From Xiphophorus maculatus (lineage: Eukaryota > Chordata > Actinopteri > Cyprinodontiformes > Poeciliidae), in contig NC_036444.1 of assembly GCF_002775205.1 (NCBI RefSeq), positions 6,366,501 to 6,430,500 of the forward strand: DNA of 64,000 bases. The letters are read 5' to 3'. Positions 1 through 30,325 of the stretch are shown piece after piece. Below the pieces are notes generated by a model that searched no databases, had not been told where the DNA came from, and saw nothing but the letters and a program-made list of their open reading frames with translations. Both the position numbers and the translations under genes were made by a program. Within the stretch, counting starts at the first letter, position 1. The number at the start of each line of letters is the position of its first letter.

Positions 1-480
1 AATGTTTACTTGTAATAATAAATATTTAGCTTTAAGCTAAATATTTAGTTAGAAAAATAAATATTTAATTTGGAGCTAAAATATTTAGTTTGAAAACTAA
101 AATAAGTTTCAAATTAAATATTTAGTTAGAAAGCTAAGCATTAAGTTCAGCTGTCTAAATATTCATTTTGCAAATAAATATTTAGACTTAAAACTATTTT
201 CTGAACTAAACTTTTAGTTAAAAAAATATTTAGCTCCAAATTAAATATTTCTTTTGGACCTCTTTAGTTTGAAAACTAAATATTTGGCTTTCTAACAAAT
301 ATTTAATTTGAAGGTTAAATATTTAGCTTCCCAACTGAGCATTTAGCTCCAATTTCAATATTTATTCTGCAACTAAATATTTAGCTTTCCAACTAAATAT
401 TTTGAAAGTTAAATATTTAGTTTGGAAGCTAAATATTTAGCTCCAATTTAAATATTTATTTTTGGAAGTAGGACATTTAT
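1..480. repeat. AT-rich palindromic satellite-like repeat
   Basis: The first 480 bases are a degenerate array built on AAATATTTAG and its complement. The palindrome CTAAATATTTAG recurs many times in slightly altered form, separated by short AGCT, TTGGAAG or CTCCAATT spacers with an irregular period of roughly 20 to 30 bases. The array runs off the left edge, so its full length is unknown. It holds no open frame. Confidence 0.8.
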
Positions 481-783
481 AAACGTATGAATAACATGGT
501 TAAAATATATTATTATTTTAAAATAATAATATATTAAAATAATATTTCTTCACGACACGCTAAATAAAATAAGTTATTGTTCATTTTTTTATGTGCAACT
601 TCACAAATAGCCCTCATGTTTGTTGCTCTCCTCAGCTGTAATTCCCTCATGATCCCACTAGATGGTGCTTTTCTCCACAAAATTTGCACAGAGTTATCCC
701 AAACAACATATAAACAGTTATATATATGCTATATATAAGAACTGCTTAAAGAAAACGCCACAGAGTTTGTTTGTCTTAATGTA
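481..783. other. AT-rich intergenic stretch, nothing recognised
   Basis: No gene, splice-site pair or clear repeat is seen between the left satellite and the proposed polyadenylation signal of the minus-strand gene. A short ATTATTTTA inverted repeat near 510-535 is the only local structure. Confidence 0.5.
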
Positions 784-1767
784 TTTATTGTTAAAAATGA
801 GTTGAAGTCCTGGGAAACGTGTCAGCTCTGACATGGGTCTCTCTCTCTCGCCGCCTCCCATGCCAGCTGATGAAAACTCATGCAGCTGTGTAAATATGAC
901 GCCGATGCTCTACGGTGATCCTACTAGTTTAAAGCTTTGTCACAGAGGAATCAGAAGCTGCAATGACTTTCAATATACTGATATGGATAATAATTGCATA
1001 GGATAATAGCCATGCTGTACAATACACATGAATACAAAATAATATGTTAGAATGATTCGTAACATATTTCCTAAAGTAGATTTGTACAGTGCGTCGTTAT
1101 TCTTAACATTTAAGTGCATCATATGATATGAATAATCTATATATTAAATGGTGATCTGATACATAATTGTAGCGATTTATTACATACAGTACATACATGA
1201 AGTAAAGTAAACCTTTAACAGCTTTAGAGGGACACTGCAAAGCCCTTAAATGTGATATACATATATTTTATATATATTTATATGACATAATAAAATGAAT
1301 TAATGGTATGCAGAAGAATGATAAAACTATACACATCTGTCATACTGGATTAAGGTGAACTTTTCTTTTACATTGCAGGGGTTTTGTTTTTCACAGTACA
1401 GTTTCCACAACCTCAGGAGAAAAATAATAATAATAATAAATAAATTAAAAACAGGAAGAAAGCCAATTCTGTGTCAAACAGAAGGTCAACATTTCGCATG
1501 CATTATTTTGTAAGTTGTAAAAATATAAAATTAGCGATTAAGAAGGAAAAAACTCAAACAACAACCGCATGCAGCAACAATGGTAATAATGTTAACTCTG
1601 TAATGGTTTGAGTAGCTTCATGTCTCACACCCTCACACAATAAAATAATAAGGCATGCCTCATTTGATCCCCACAACCACTCCTCTAACGGCAGATACAT
1701 TTATGAGTGACAGCTATGGAGTCCCTTCTTGTTTACCTTCATATGGTCAATACATGATTAATGAGAC
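784..1767 (-). other. nptn: Candidate terminal 3'UTR exon of nptn
   Basis: On the minus strand a pyrimidine-rich tract ending TTTGCAG stops at 1768, a good splice acceptor. It pairs with a strong GTAAGT donor at 3255-3254, 16 bases after the nptn stop codon. The exon would run from 1767 down to the AATAAA signal on the minus strand at 789-784. No open frame is expected or seen. This is inference from splice and poly(A) signals; the alternative is that the 3'UTR simply continues unspliced past 3256. Confidence 0.45.
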
Positions 1768-3255
1768 CTGCAAACAGAGAGAAGATTTAGATCATTAAAC
1801 CAGCATCTTTAATACAGATTATCATCTTCCAGTGTCGCCTGATGATTATGAGTGTAGCCTATTCTAGCTTCTCTTTATGAACTATAACAATATATAAGAA
1901 CTGCATAAAAATTAATTCCAACATTACTGTCATGAGTGTTCATTAATTATTTAAAAGGAGCCAAGAAATATAACATATACTCTGAAAACACACAAACTCT
2001 CCTAGATATTTTTGATCTAGTTTCTAGTGCAAATACTGAAAAATAAGACAAAACTAACTTATAGGTGACTTTTCAGCAAGATATGGGAGGGTGTTTTATG
2101 CAAATAATTGATTAATATTGACAAAAGGTCGACACATCTTCCCATTTTATAAGTGAAACAATCTACAAGTGGAACTAGTAGGTTTTTAAAAAAATCAAAA
2201 TTAAGGAATTATTGACTTAAAAGATACAGATATCAGCAGCAATCTCCCTGTGTTTATTCTACAGAAAATATTTCCTCAGTTTAAATCTGAGATTTTCAAA
2301 ATGCCTACATTTCTTAAATTCAACTTTTAGAAGCACAAAAGGAAAAAATAAAGGCACTATTCAGCTTCCATAAACAGGTTAATGAAGGCCTACCAGATGA
2401 CCAAACATGCAGGAGTTCCATTTGGGTTGCTAGGTAACGGGGCTGAGCTCAGCTGGGGTTGCTAGGTAACGGGCTGGGCTCAGCTGGGGTTGGGAGATTT
2501 TTAAAAAACGGTTCGTTTTCCAGTTATCAAAAAACATAAACTCATTTGCCATAATTGGCCAAGTGTTTTTTTATCCTTTTTGTTATTCTTATTTTTACAC
2601 TTGGGCTAATTTTAGAAGCAGCAGAAACGCAAATGGAATTACAAAAATGTGCAAAATGTAAATTTTGTGTAAAAGGTCCCCTTTAAAGCTGGGCCAGACC
2701 ATGCGATCAAGAAGACAATTCCTAGAAGTTAACTTGAACTCGTTGTCTTCGGTGACTCAATGTGACTGACGCACCAAAAACTGATTCAGCTCTGTCATAA
2801 ACATCAAGCTGTGTCTCATAGCTTCTGAGAAAAATCAAGCAGCAACAAATGTCTGATTTCTTTCCTTCTTTTGCCCAGTCGTGAGCATTTCTACCCCTAT
2901 CCTCCAACATCTCTTATTTTCTTTCAGTGTCCAGCTCTAAGAAATAAGCACATCAGCCTCAATCTCTTGCTGTTCATAAAGTCTCTGACGGATCGGTCTG
3001 ATGAAATTGTGCTGCAGCTGTTCTGCATCCTGGCATCTTCCAGGTTCAAAGTGACAAATTATCATGACCAGCCTTGTACAATATGATATGTTCAAATCCT
3101 GTCAGACTTTTTAAACTGTTATTTTCCAATTGATAAAAAAAAAGTGTAGTTTCCTGACTGGTTGTTGGTAAAATTAAGCTAAAAATCAGCCGATTTTCTC
3201 ATTGCATCTCTTGGCTGATCATTAAAATGACTTCTTGCAGGAATAAAATACTTAC
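1768..3255 (-). other. Candidate 3'UTR intron of nptn
   Basis: If the splice sites at 3255 and 1768 are used, this is an intron. It contains a fragment near 1978-2120 of the MITE family also seen at 3501-3756 and 14619-15044. It also contains a tandem duplication at about 2426-2487 in which each copy carries GTTGCTAGGTAAC. Small open frames here have no coding character. Confidence 0.4.
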
Positions 3256-3271
3256 TGTTCAGACAGGTTTC

Positions 3272-21412
<18,141 letters not shown>

Positions 21413-21761
21413 CTTCGGTCGCCGGAGAAATGCCGGTAGGGGAAGCGCTAAGGTGACCCGAGCGGGTGGCGGCGATGCGGGACGGAGCCTCCCAGACACT
21501 CCTGCGCAGTGACGCGGGGGAAGAGGAGGTGAAGTGTCGCTGGGTAGAGAGCCGGGAGCCCGCGGCGGTGCTGCTGCCGTCTACCTGAGCGGCTCCGCTG
21601 CCGGTTCTGCTGAGCTGCTGCTACTGCAGCCGAGGAAGGAACCACCTTTTTTTAATCAGCCGTTAAATTCCAAATCCCGCGAGATTTCGAAGTAGCGCAG
21701 AAACAGCGGGACCTCGTTTTATTACATGACGTCCAATCACAGAGCGGAGCACAAAGCAGTG

Positions 21762-21918
21762 ATGAAGGAACAGAAGAAAAAAAAAATGATGAGGGAACAG
21801 AAAAAAAAAAGATGAGGGAACAGAAAAAAGAATGATGAGGGAACAGAGATGGAAAAAAAAACAGAGATGTTTTTGTTGGACAGTTTGTTCAGCAGGGAAT
21901 GTTGAACAAACTGTCCAA
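21762..21918. repeat. Short tandem repeat followed by a 16-bp-arm hairpin
   Basis: GATGAGGGAACAGAAAAAA recurs about three times between 21780 and 21850. It is followed by a perfect inverted repeat: arms 21876-21891 and 21903-21918 (TTGGACAGTTTGTTCA and complement) with an 11-base loop. It lies just upstream of the nptn promoter. Confidence 0.75.
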
Positions 21919-22400
21919 GTCTTTTTTCTTCTTCCTCCTTTTTTTTCTTTTTACATTTTAAGACATTAAGGGACTAATTAAACGAAATGAAATATTTATT
22001 TATTTTGAACAAGCAAAATATCCAAGAAAAACAAAAATATTTACAACAGATAGGCATGCATTTCTTTCTTTCATATACATATTTGTTCGTTTTAAGTAGT
22101 ATATATGTGTTTTCTGTTTGTTTTTCTTTATATATATATATATATATATATATTACTACAAACTCTATACAAGAAAAATGAAGATAAAAACCTAATATCT
22201 AAAGATCATGACACAAAGAAGTGTGTGTAATCTCCATTTACTCTCCATACCTGGGCGAAGTTATGGAGAGTACCACTCAACTACCACAACTCATGATCGT
22301 ACTATAAATGTAGTATAACTGACTAATTGTTCATACCATACAACCCGTCTAATTGCAGTTATATCTTCTAAATATTTTACTATTAAAGTGAAAGTATTTT
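21919..22400. other. Intergenic stretch between nptn and the CALHM-like array
   Basis: AT-rich sequence with a short (TA)n run near 22130-22153 and a small hairpin (ACTCTCCATA / TATGGAGAGT, about 22240-22271). No gene seen. Confidence 0.5.
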
Positions 22401-23219
22401 AAATCAATAATTGGTAACATATTGTTCTTTAACTTGGTATTTTTTAAAATGTTTTGCAAGGTTAGAGCAATTGGTTCAAATGTATTTAATGGATATTTTC
22501 TGTTTTTCTATTTATTTCACATACTCAGCAGAGAAACAAAGAAGGTAAACAGAAGATTATAATAATCAAACATGATGAACAGTTTTCATAATAAAATGCA
22601 ACAATAGGAGTAAACAGTTCTGGAACATTAAGCACATTTAATTATAAATAATTTTTATCTGTTTATTTATGTCACTGATACTTGACAGTGCAAATGCTCT
22701 TTTTGTGCTTTATATAAAACCAAGAGTTTGTTTTTAAACTTTATAGAAAATCTTTTAGTGCCACATCTCTTACTTAAATGAACAAATTCTAGCCAATAGT
22801 TGATATTTGTCATTTTTTATACACGGGACTCAGTAAAACTTCACTTTGAGGTTTAATTTCAGATGCATTTAATTTTCCATTGACGAAAATATGCAACAAA
22901 CCAACAAATGAAGAAAAGCAGAGACAGGCTCTGCTGCACAACTCGACCAAATGCAGCTATTACTACTTTTTCCAGCAGGTGGCGCCACAGACCCAGCTGT
23001 TCCATCATTATTCATGGAGAAATTAAAACCTTCATACAAATAGAGTGAAAAGTATCGGTTCTATTATGGGTTTTCTTCAGTTCTTCCTTTTTTACCACAA
23101 TTATTTCAGATCATTAAACAATTTAGATTTTTAATGATCAAATTGCCAAATTTATTAAGCCAAAACAGCAATTCAAACCATCTTGAACATTTATTAAATC
23201 ATAAATTAACTAAAATTAA

Positions 23220-23460
23220 CCACCTTTTTTCATCCGTTCACTGACCACACCCAGGTCTAAATACCACCAGACCCATTAAACTAATAAATCACCACAATTG
23301 AGCTTCTCTGACAACATGAAGGAGACTAAAAGGTCACACATATTGCTTAATGAGACTCAAAACTAGCAAAGGACTTCAGAGAAAATAATGTACTAGCAAC
23401 AGAAACACCTGGTGGTGGCAGTATGATGGCCTGGGGCTGCTTCAGAATATGGTCAGCCTG
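23220..23460 (+). mobile_element. Deleted Tc1/mariner-type remnant
   Basis: The first part (CCACACCCAGGTCTAAATAC, CTGACAACATGAAGGAGAC) resembles the 5' leader of fish Tc1-like elements. The last part (GGTGGTGGCAGTATGATGGC CTGGGGCTGC) resembles the codons for the GG.IM.WGC motif of Tc1 transposase. The middle of the transposase is missing. The same deleted form is at 29340-29555, so the deletion predates the segment duplication. Confidence 0.6.
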
Positions 23461-24479
23461 CAGCAGTTGATGAATTATAAATTGCGTTTAGTTACTTTCT
23501 TACATAGTTTGTTTGGATATAAAACACCAGTCAGTTGGTTTTTCAAAATGGTGTCTTCTGTTGAGTTTTTATCACCCAATCGGTCTAAACTTAGTCACAA
23601 TACAATAATACTGCAACTAAAAATTAAACAAAAGTATGAAAAAACAAAAACTGCTACTATAACTGAAAACTAAGCTAAAACTAATCAATACTTAGTATTA
23701 ATATTAATAATAGTAACTAATAAAAACGAACTGAATTTGACAAACAAAAAGTCACAACAAAATAAAACTAAACTATAACAAAAAATACAGCTATTATAAA
23801 CGTGATGAAGACCCAACACTGCAGATGAATCTATCAAAGCAACATGGACTTTTATTTCACCTCAGCAGAACCGCAGGCTGATCAGCTACATCTCACGCAA
23901 CGCAATTATTCATGCAAACAAGGCCCAACAAGGTATGGAGGGCTAAGCCCACATTACACATAACAAATCCACAAAAACAACATGTGCAGAAAATATGCAG
24001 TACAACCTGATTCTCTCCATGGTTGAAAAATACTTTATCCAAAACACAAAGATAAGTAATTTGATATAAATGGATTATTTACAGATACAAAGCAAAAGAA
24101 GGAAGTGAAAACATTAGAGTACAAATTGGCGAAGGAACGAGTTCCCACACCCTGGGTTGAATGCCCAGCAGTGAACACAAGCAGGAGAAAAACTAACAAA
24201 ATCACTTAAAGTTGAGCTCAATTAAGTTATATAGTTTTATATAAATATTAAGTTTTATAAAGAACCAGTCTTGTTTTATTAGTCACGCTTTCACAACACC
24301 TCTGTGTTTGTTTGTCTCTCAACAACATGCCTCCTTTTAGAGCACTTTGCATCTTTCCGTTCCAAACACCGACATTTACCTAAAGGTAATCTAGGAATGC
24401 AAATAAGTTTTGCGGTTGAAAAATTAAAATGAAACAAAACAGGAATAAAGGTACAATTCTAGCAGAAAAACTTGGCCAC

Positions 24480-25040
24480 GCCACCAAGAAGGAGCTTCTG
24501 TTTTCTGCTCACGGTAAAATAATTTATTTCTACAATGCAAATATGAAGAATGAATAATTAGTCAAATATCTATATATGTGTGTTTGTACTTATGTGAGTA
24601 ACTTTGATAACCAGGTAGCATGTTGACTACAGAATATTCCTGGGTTTGAACAGATTGTCTTGTTCTTTTTCTTTAAAATGAATGGGGAGATTTAATTTCA
24701 CATGCTTCAAGCAACAGCTGATAAATTATACAAATTATAAATAAACTAAACATTAAAAAATTATACATTGCACATCTTTTATGATTTCTGTAGACGTTTA
24801 TATGGAGATGGTCCAGGTTTTGCAGCTACAGCTTCAACTCTTCTTCAGACCGACCACAAGGTTTTAGGTGAGCAACACACCCATCAGACCTTGAAGACGC
24901 CATCAGAAGAAAAACTGTTTTTACCCATAAAACACAATAAGATGATGATGATAGCACTTTATGGTTTAACCTGTCTAAAAGTTTCTCTGAAATTGTATTT
25001 TGTCTTTTGGGGAAACTTTTCACATCTTTTTCTTTGTTAA
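24480..25040 (+). other. Non-coding block upstream of gene A promoter, repeated upstream of B and D
   Basis: The stretch around AGAAGGAGCTTCTG, CACGGTAAAA and AACTTTGATAACCAGGTAGCA aligns with 30530-30640 and 43306-43440. The rest aligns with 30700-31020. Frames here are broken differently in each copy, so a protein is unlikely in this copy. Confidence 0.45.
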
Positions 25041-25179
25041 TCTTGAGATATTTGCATAGCACTTAGAGGAAAGTGAGATCCACAAAATGCTAGTTTGGTT
25101 TTTGTGTTAAATTCCCCTATTGAATATGGATCAGTAACATATTAAATAATTTAGGCACTTTTTTTCTATTTTGATTAAG

Positions 25180-25255
25180 CAGTGGATTGGTTAGTAATGT
25201 AACTCCTCCTTCACTGTAATGCTTATAAAAAGCTCAGGTACCTGAATCTTCAGGA
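25180..25255 (+). promoter_or_regulatory. Promoter cassette of CALHM-like gene A
   Basis: An inverted CCAAT box (GGATTGGTTAG, ATTGG at 25186-25190) is followed 34 bases later by a TATA box, TATAAAA at 25224-25230. Expected start is near 25255. AGCAGTGGATTGG and AACTCCTCCTTC recur at 31150, 37345 and, without the ATTGG, at 46300. Confidence 0.65.
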
Positions 25256-25433
25256 GAACTTGAAAGTCCTTTACATCTTTTTTCCCTTTTGGTTTCACAG
25301 TTGATTATTTGTTTGGATCTACAATATTCATTTCCAACTTCAGATTGGTTTGATTTGTTCTGCTGAAGACATTGAAGAGTTTTACTCTTGTATTTTTGTT
25401 GCTTCTGGTCTTTATCTTGACTCAACCCATCAG
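25255..25433 (+). other. Putative 5'UTR exon of gene A
   Basis: This non-coding stretch follows the TATA box and ends at a strong donor, CCATCAG|GTAAATAT (GT at 25434). The same donor context exists in segment 2 at 31395. It would splice over about 1.4 kb to the acceptor at 26862. The upstream boundary is only estimated from the TATA box. Confidence 0.5.
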
Positions 25434-26862
25434 GTAAATATACTTGCTTAATTTTAATGAGTCCGTTTTTAGGATCCTGAGTGATTTTTGTATCTGTAAA
25501 TGCTGCAGGGCTGACAAAAGAGTTTCAGTCTAACATCTTAAATTCACATTAGAAGGCGGACATGTGATTGGCAATATTTTGCATGAATGACATGTACAGA
25601 TAACCTAAAATGTCAAAAATATATTTAGTTTTCTTGCATAATCAGGACCATAACCTTCTACAGCATACCTTGCTGAGGCATTTAGAGAGCTGTGCTTAAC
25701 TGAAAACCTGAAAATCTCAACAAAGAGAATCAACTGAAGCTTTTAACTACAGTTTCACACCAGCAGATTCTTTACTCATCTATCAAGCCCACATCTTTCC
25801 GTCCAACATGAAAATACAACCTTCTTTTAAATCTTCGTTTCACCTTTATTTGCCTGTCCATCTTGTCTTCGCTATGAAGCTTACCGGAATCGCCTGTTCT
25901 GTAAACAACCGTCTTCCACTGCAAAGGGGGAAGTGCCAAGCCGAAAGAGGCGGGCAGGCGGCCATTAATGTTAGATATTTGGAAGGTGGCCAGCACAGAC
26001 TGAACGGATTTGTTCACTTCCTCTGCTGCCTTTGCTAAAACTACAGGCGGACTACAGTTCTAAAACAGAAGCAGAAAATCAATGTCATCCTTCACAACTT
26101 CTCCGTCTGTTCGCTGATTGGCCCTGTGGAAAATCTACTGGAGAAATCCAAGTGAATGGGAGAAAGCCCATGCTGTCGGTGAAGTGATGTGTTATGGGAA
26201 AGCAATAGCCGGCGTTCCTGTTGGTGTGAACGTTTTAAATAAAAATAACAAACATAGCTGTGATTTTTTACAGATTTTTCTACATGTCAATGCATCAGCA
26301 GGTTGTTTCAGCAAATTACAAGGTTCTGTAAAAACATTAGAAAATGTAATTTGTACTTTTGAATACTTGAGTAGATTTAAATGCATATTCAATAGTATTT
26401 TCAAAAGTCAGTACTTAAGTATTTTAACTTTAATCTTTACTTGTAGCTGAATAATATTTGATTATGAGTATCAATACATTCACATGAAGTGAATGTGTAT
26501 TGTACTAGAACTGAGTACTTTGTCCACTACTGTCATAGTAACAGTAACATAGTAACCTGGAGGGGTTATACTGGGAGGCAGAGAGGTCTGGGGATTTCTT
26601 AAACTGGTGCCCCTCCAGCCCAGTTTCAGTCAAGAAGTAAAGGATGGACGAATCTTTCTCTTCTCACAAACAGTATCTTTTCTTCTCCCTTTTTGTCAAA
26701 CTGAGCACATTTTAACTCATGAATAAAGATGCATGCAGAGCATTTACCATGAAAAGAAACAAGTATTAAAACATTGTAAATTACACTTGGGTATACATTG
26801 ATAAAATTATATCTATTGCTTCAATAATTTCACTTCTCTCTCTGTGTGTTTCCCAATTATAG
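25434..26862 (+). other. Putative 5'UTR intron of gene A
   Basis: No exon is seen. Frames at 25808-26038 and 26118-26450 have no motif. A 10-bp-arm hairpin (ATACATTCAC / GTGAATGTGTAT) lies near 26475-26500. Confidence 0.45.
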
Positions 26863-26870
26863 AGCTAACT

Positions 26871-27797
26871 ATGGATTTCAAGAACAACTGGATTTCCAAA
26901 CTGAAAGGAGAATTTTCCAAAAGCCCAGTAGCAACAACTCTAAGCTTTGGACTGATCCAGATGGCGTTTGAGAAACTGGTGGAAGTAGATTTCGAATGCC
27001 CCTGTGACTCTAGATACAATCATTTACATTCTTTGACATGTTTCATTGTTCCACCAATCGTAGTCTTTTTACTAATGTTTGCCATTAAATGTCACTGTAA
27101 ACCACTTAGAACATTTGACTGTAAATCATGTATTAAATCAGTCTGTAAGGCCGTTAGTATCACCATTATTTCAGCCACAATATGGTTGATAATTGTGTTT
27201 TTTGATGGTCGTTATTACGCCTGTGCAAAGACCAGCTGGACGGGAACCTACGAAACGATTACAAAGGATGAACCTCTGAAATGGTGTAAACCAGACACAA
27301 ACAACTCCAACTCATCTCATGAGCTACTGGACAAAACCCAGCTGTGGTATTCTGAGTCGCAGGTAAGAAACAAATTAGATTTGCACAAACTAATCAGCTT
27401 AAATCACAGGTGCCCAAGTCCAGTCTTCAATAACTATCACCCTGTAGCTTTTATATTCCTCCTCTAACACACCTGGATCATATGAGTGGCTCATTAGCAG
27501 TATTTTCAGAGCTGTGACAGAAGTCAGCTGTAACTCATCCTCTAAATCAGAAGCAGGGATGCAGGTTGGCAGCTTTCGAGGACTGGCCTTGGGTACTTTG
27601 TTGTGCTATTGAAATATGATTTTTACATTTGTTTCTCCATTTTGTCTGCTTTTTAGTTCATTGGATTCTGGATAATATTAGGGTTGGCGGGTTTTTGTGT
27701 GCTCTGTTCGCTTGGCTCCCGGTGCTCATCCAGTTCTGATGAAAATGATGGAACTTCAAGAAATGAGAGAAACGACGTGGCTTCTGCACCTGTCTGA
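26871..27797 (+). CDS. CALHM-like gene A: short four-TM pore-family protein (210 aa)
   Basis: Predicted member of the CALHM (FAM26) family, which forms large-pore, ATP- or ion-permeable channels in the plasma membrane. Exons 26871-27362 and 27657-27797 join in phase 0 (CAG|GTAAGA, TTTTAG|TTC); 164 plus 46 codons before the stop. The upstream acceptor TTATAG at 26857-26862 leaves an 8-base leader before ATG. Membrane segments fall at about 22-40, 53-72, 96-115 and 165-185. Family marks are CPC at 43-45, FFDGRYYACA and KWCKP in the second extracellular loop, and the SESQ|FIGFW junction at the start of TM4, which matches the SQ-V.GW region of mammalian CALHM6. Typical CALHM proteins are 310-350 residues; here only about 25 residues follow TM4. 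The NNSNSS stretch offers N-glycosylation sites. ATTAAA near 27808 may be the poly(A) signal. Confidence 0.82.
27401..27598. mobile_element. Fold-back MITE in the intron of gene A
   Basis: Imperfect inverted ends CAGGTGCCCAAGTCCAGTCT and CGAGGACTGGCCTTGGGTAC fill most of the 294-base intron. B, C and D have much shorter introns without it, so it inserted after the genes separated. Confidence 0.6.
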
Positions 27798-28577
27798 AGC
27801 AAAAACATTAAAAGAAATCATATGTGAATGTCTAATTACATAGGACAAGTCATGTGTGGTTAAGAATATAAAACATTTCTGACTGAAGCAACTTTTACGA
27901 CTGTAAGAAATGCCAGCAGGGATGTGCACAGATAGATACTAAGCGTGTTTTGGACCATCCGGTGTTTTCATACTTTGATAGTCCTGTGGACTCGTTTTAA
28001 ATGGGGGCCAAAGTTGCAACATTTGTTAAATTTTTAGCTCATGTGAATCACTTTCACACTGCACTGCGTCAAACGATCCAAACGAATTGAGAAAACCAGT
28101 TCCCCTTCTCGCCTGTGGCGGCGCTGCACCAAAAACAATTGAAGGAAACAGAAACAGAAAAACCTCAGAAGAAGACATGAGCAACTTCTTTCTTTGAGAG
28201 ATCTAACAAACTGAATACATTTCACTACTTGGTGGAAGATTATATTTTACAAATTATGTTTAAAATTCATAACATATTACCAGTAACCTCCAAAAAAACA
28301 AACTCAGAAGTAATCAAAAGCATTTATTTTTATTGAATAAATATGTAGAATATATGGAATAAAACCAAGGAAATATGTAAAAAAAAATTATAATATGCTA
28401 TTAAAATAAATATTTAGTTTATATTTTAGGAAATGTAATTTTTTATGTTTAAACTATCATGTGACATGTTAATATTATATGAATAAAATGTATAAAAATT
28501 GAATATGCTTCCTTATTACCGCTAAAACTTTGTTGAGCTTAATATACTAGAAGACAAGAAAATCCATTTATAATTGG
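27798..28577. other. Spacer between gene A and segment 2
   Basis: AT-rich, no supported gene or promoter. The minus-strand frame at 28034-28225 has no motif. Confidence 0.5.
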
Positions 28578-29339
28578 TAATATAATAACTTAATTTTTTC
28601 AAGGTGTTGCAAGATTAGAGCAACTGGTTCATTGTATTTAATGTGTTTTCTGTATTTCTATTCATTTCACTCAGTCTTCAATGTGAAGGAGTCACAGCAA
28701 TAAAGAAGGTAAGGTAATTATTGTCAAACATGATAAACAGCTCTAATAAAATTTAACAATAGGAGTATAATGCTGGAACACTAAACACATTTAAATACAA
28801 ATCATTTTTATTTGTTTATTTCTGTCATTAGTTAAATTTTTACAGTGCATATGTTCTTTTTTCTGTTTCATATTAAGCCAAGTGTTTGTTTTTAAACTAT
28901 AGAATAGCTTTCAAAGCCAAATTTCTTACTAAAATGAACTAATTTTAGCCATTTGTCGTTTTTATACCCAGCACTCTATTGTGAGGTTTCATTTTACATG
29001 CACTTAATTTTCCGTTGAAGAAAATATGCAACAAACCAACAAATGAGGGATAAGCAGCAGGTTCTGCTGCACAACTCGACCAAATGCAGCGATTTCTATT
29101 TTATTCCAGCAGGTGGCGCCATAGTCCCAGCTGTTCCATTATTATTTATGCAGCAATTAAAACCTTCGTACAAATAGAAAAGTATCGGTTCTATCATAGT
29201 TTTTCTTCAGTTCCTCCTTTTTTACCACAATTATTTCAGATCATAAAACAAGTTCAGACAAATTATGACTTCATTCATTAAGCCTGACCATCTTATTCCT
29301 TTATTAAATTATAAATTAACAAAAAGTAAGCACATTTGT

Positions 29340-29555
29340 TCATCCTTTTCACTGACCACACCCAGGTCTTATTACTACCAGACCCATTCAACTAATAAAT
29401 CATCTCAATGGAGCTTGTCTGACAACACGAAGGAGACTGAAAGATCACATATTCCTTAATGAGATTCAAAACTAACAAAGGACTTCAGAGAAAAATAACA
29501 TAATCACAACAGACACACATGGTGGTGGCAGCATGATGGCCTGGGGTTGCATGGC
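29340..29555 (+). mobile_element. Deleted Tc1/mariner-type remnant, segment 2 copy
   Basis: Same two joined pieces as at 23220-23460: CCACACCCAGGTCTTATTAC ... GGTGGTGGCAGCATGATGGC CTGGGGTTGC. Shared internal deletion shows common descent with the segment 1 copy. Confidence 0.6.
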
Positions 29556-30325
29556 TAAAACTACAACTAATGAAAACTAAACAACTAAATAAGAACAAAT
29601 TAAAATTAACTGAATTAGACAAAAAAAGTCACAACAAAATAAAACTAAACTATAATGAAAAATCCAAAACTATTATAACACTGCACAAGACCTGACATTA
29701 CAGATGAAGCTATGAAAGCAACCGGGCTCAGCAGAACCACAGGCTGATCAGCTACATGTGACCCAATGCAATTATTCATGCAAAACGAGGCCCAGACAAA
29801 TATGGACTGTTTCCTTCTTCCTCCAAACACGGGAGGCTGAAATGTCAAAGGGTTTGAGTTTGTACTAATCTCATCACAGCATCTTTATGTGACTGATGTT
29901 TACAAAGCTGAACATCTGGATGATGAATATGTTAATATGTCTTCACACTGGTTTATTCAGGGGAATATTTAGTTATTTTTGATTGCAGAGATCAGATCCA
30001 CCAATAATGTAAATAAACCTTTTCAAAAATAAACAATACAATCAAGTTATACATGAAACTGGAGCATTTTCTGATGATCGCCATGAAATACTTCACTACT
30101 AAAATAAATCAACCATAAATACATCATAAAATGGTTTGTTTACAAGTACAATGTAAAAGAAGAAAAGGAAAAAACGAGGGGAAACTTCAGCGAATGGATG
30201 AATTTCCACAACCGGAGTGTAGACCCAAATTCCCAGCAGGAGAAAAAGTAAGTTTTGTGTCATTTAAAAAAGTATTTATTAAGTGTTTATTGTTAAATTA
30301 ATTTAAATCTTTATTTTAATCAGTC

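Larger units (their letters stand above)
22410..27830 (+). repeat. Tandem segment 1 (contains CALHM-like gene A)
   Basis: This segment aligns in order with 28578-33860. Shared landmarks are TTAGAGCAA followed by TGGTTCA, CAGCAGGTGGCGCCA, a Tc1-derived remnant, the promoter cassette (AGCAGTGGATTGGTTAG, AACTCCTCCTTC), a 5' exon ending ATCAG|GTAAATAT, and the coding exons. The offset is about 6.0-6.2 kb. The non-coding parts have diverged much more than the coding exons. Confidence 0.7.
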
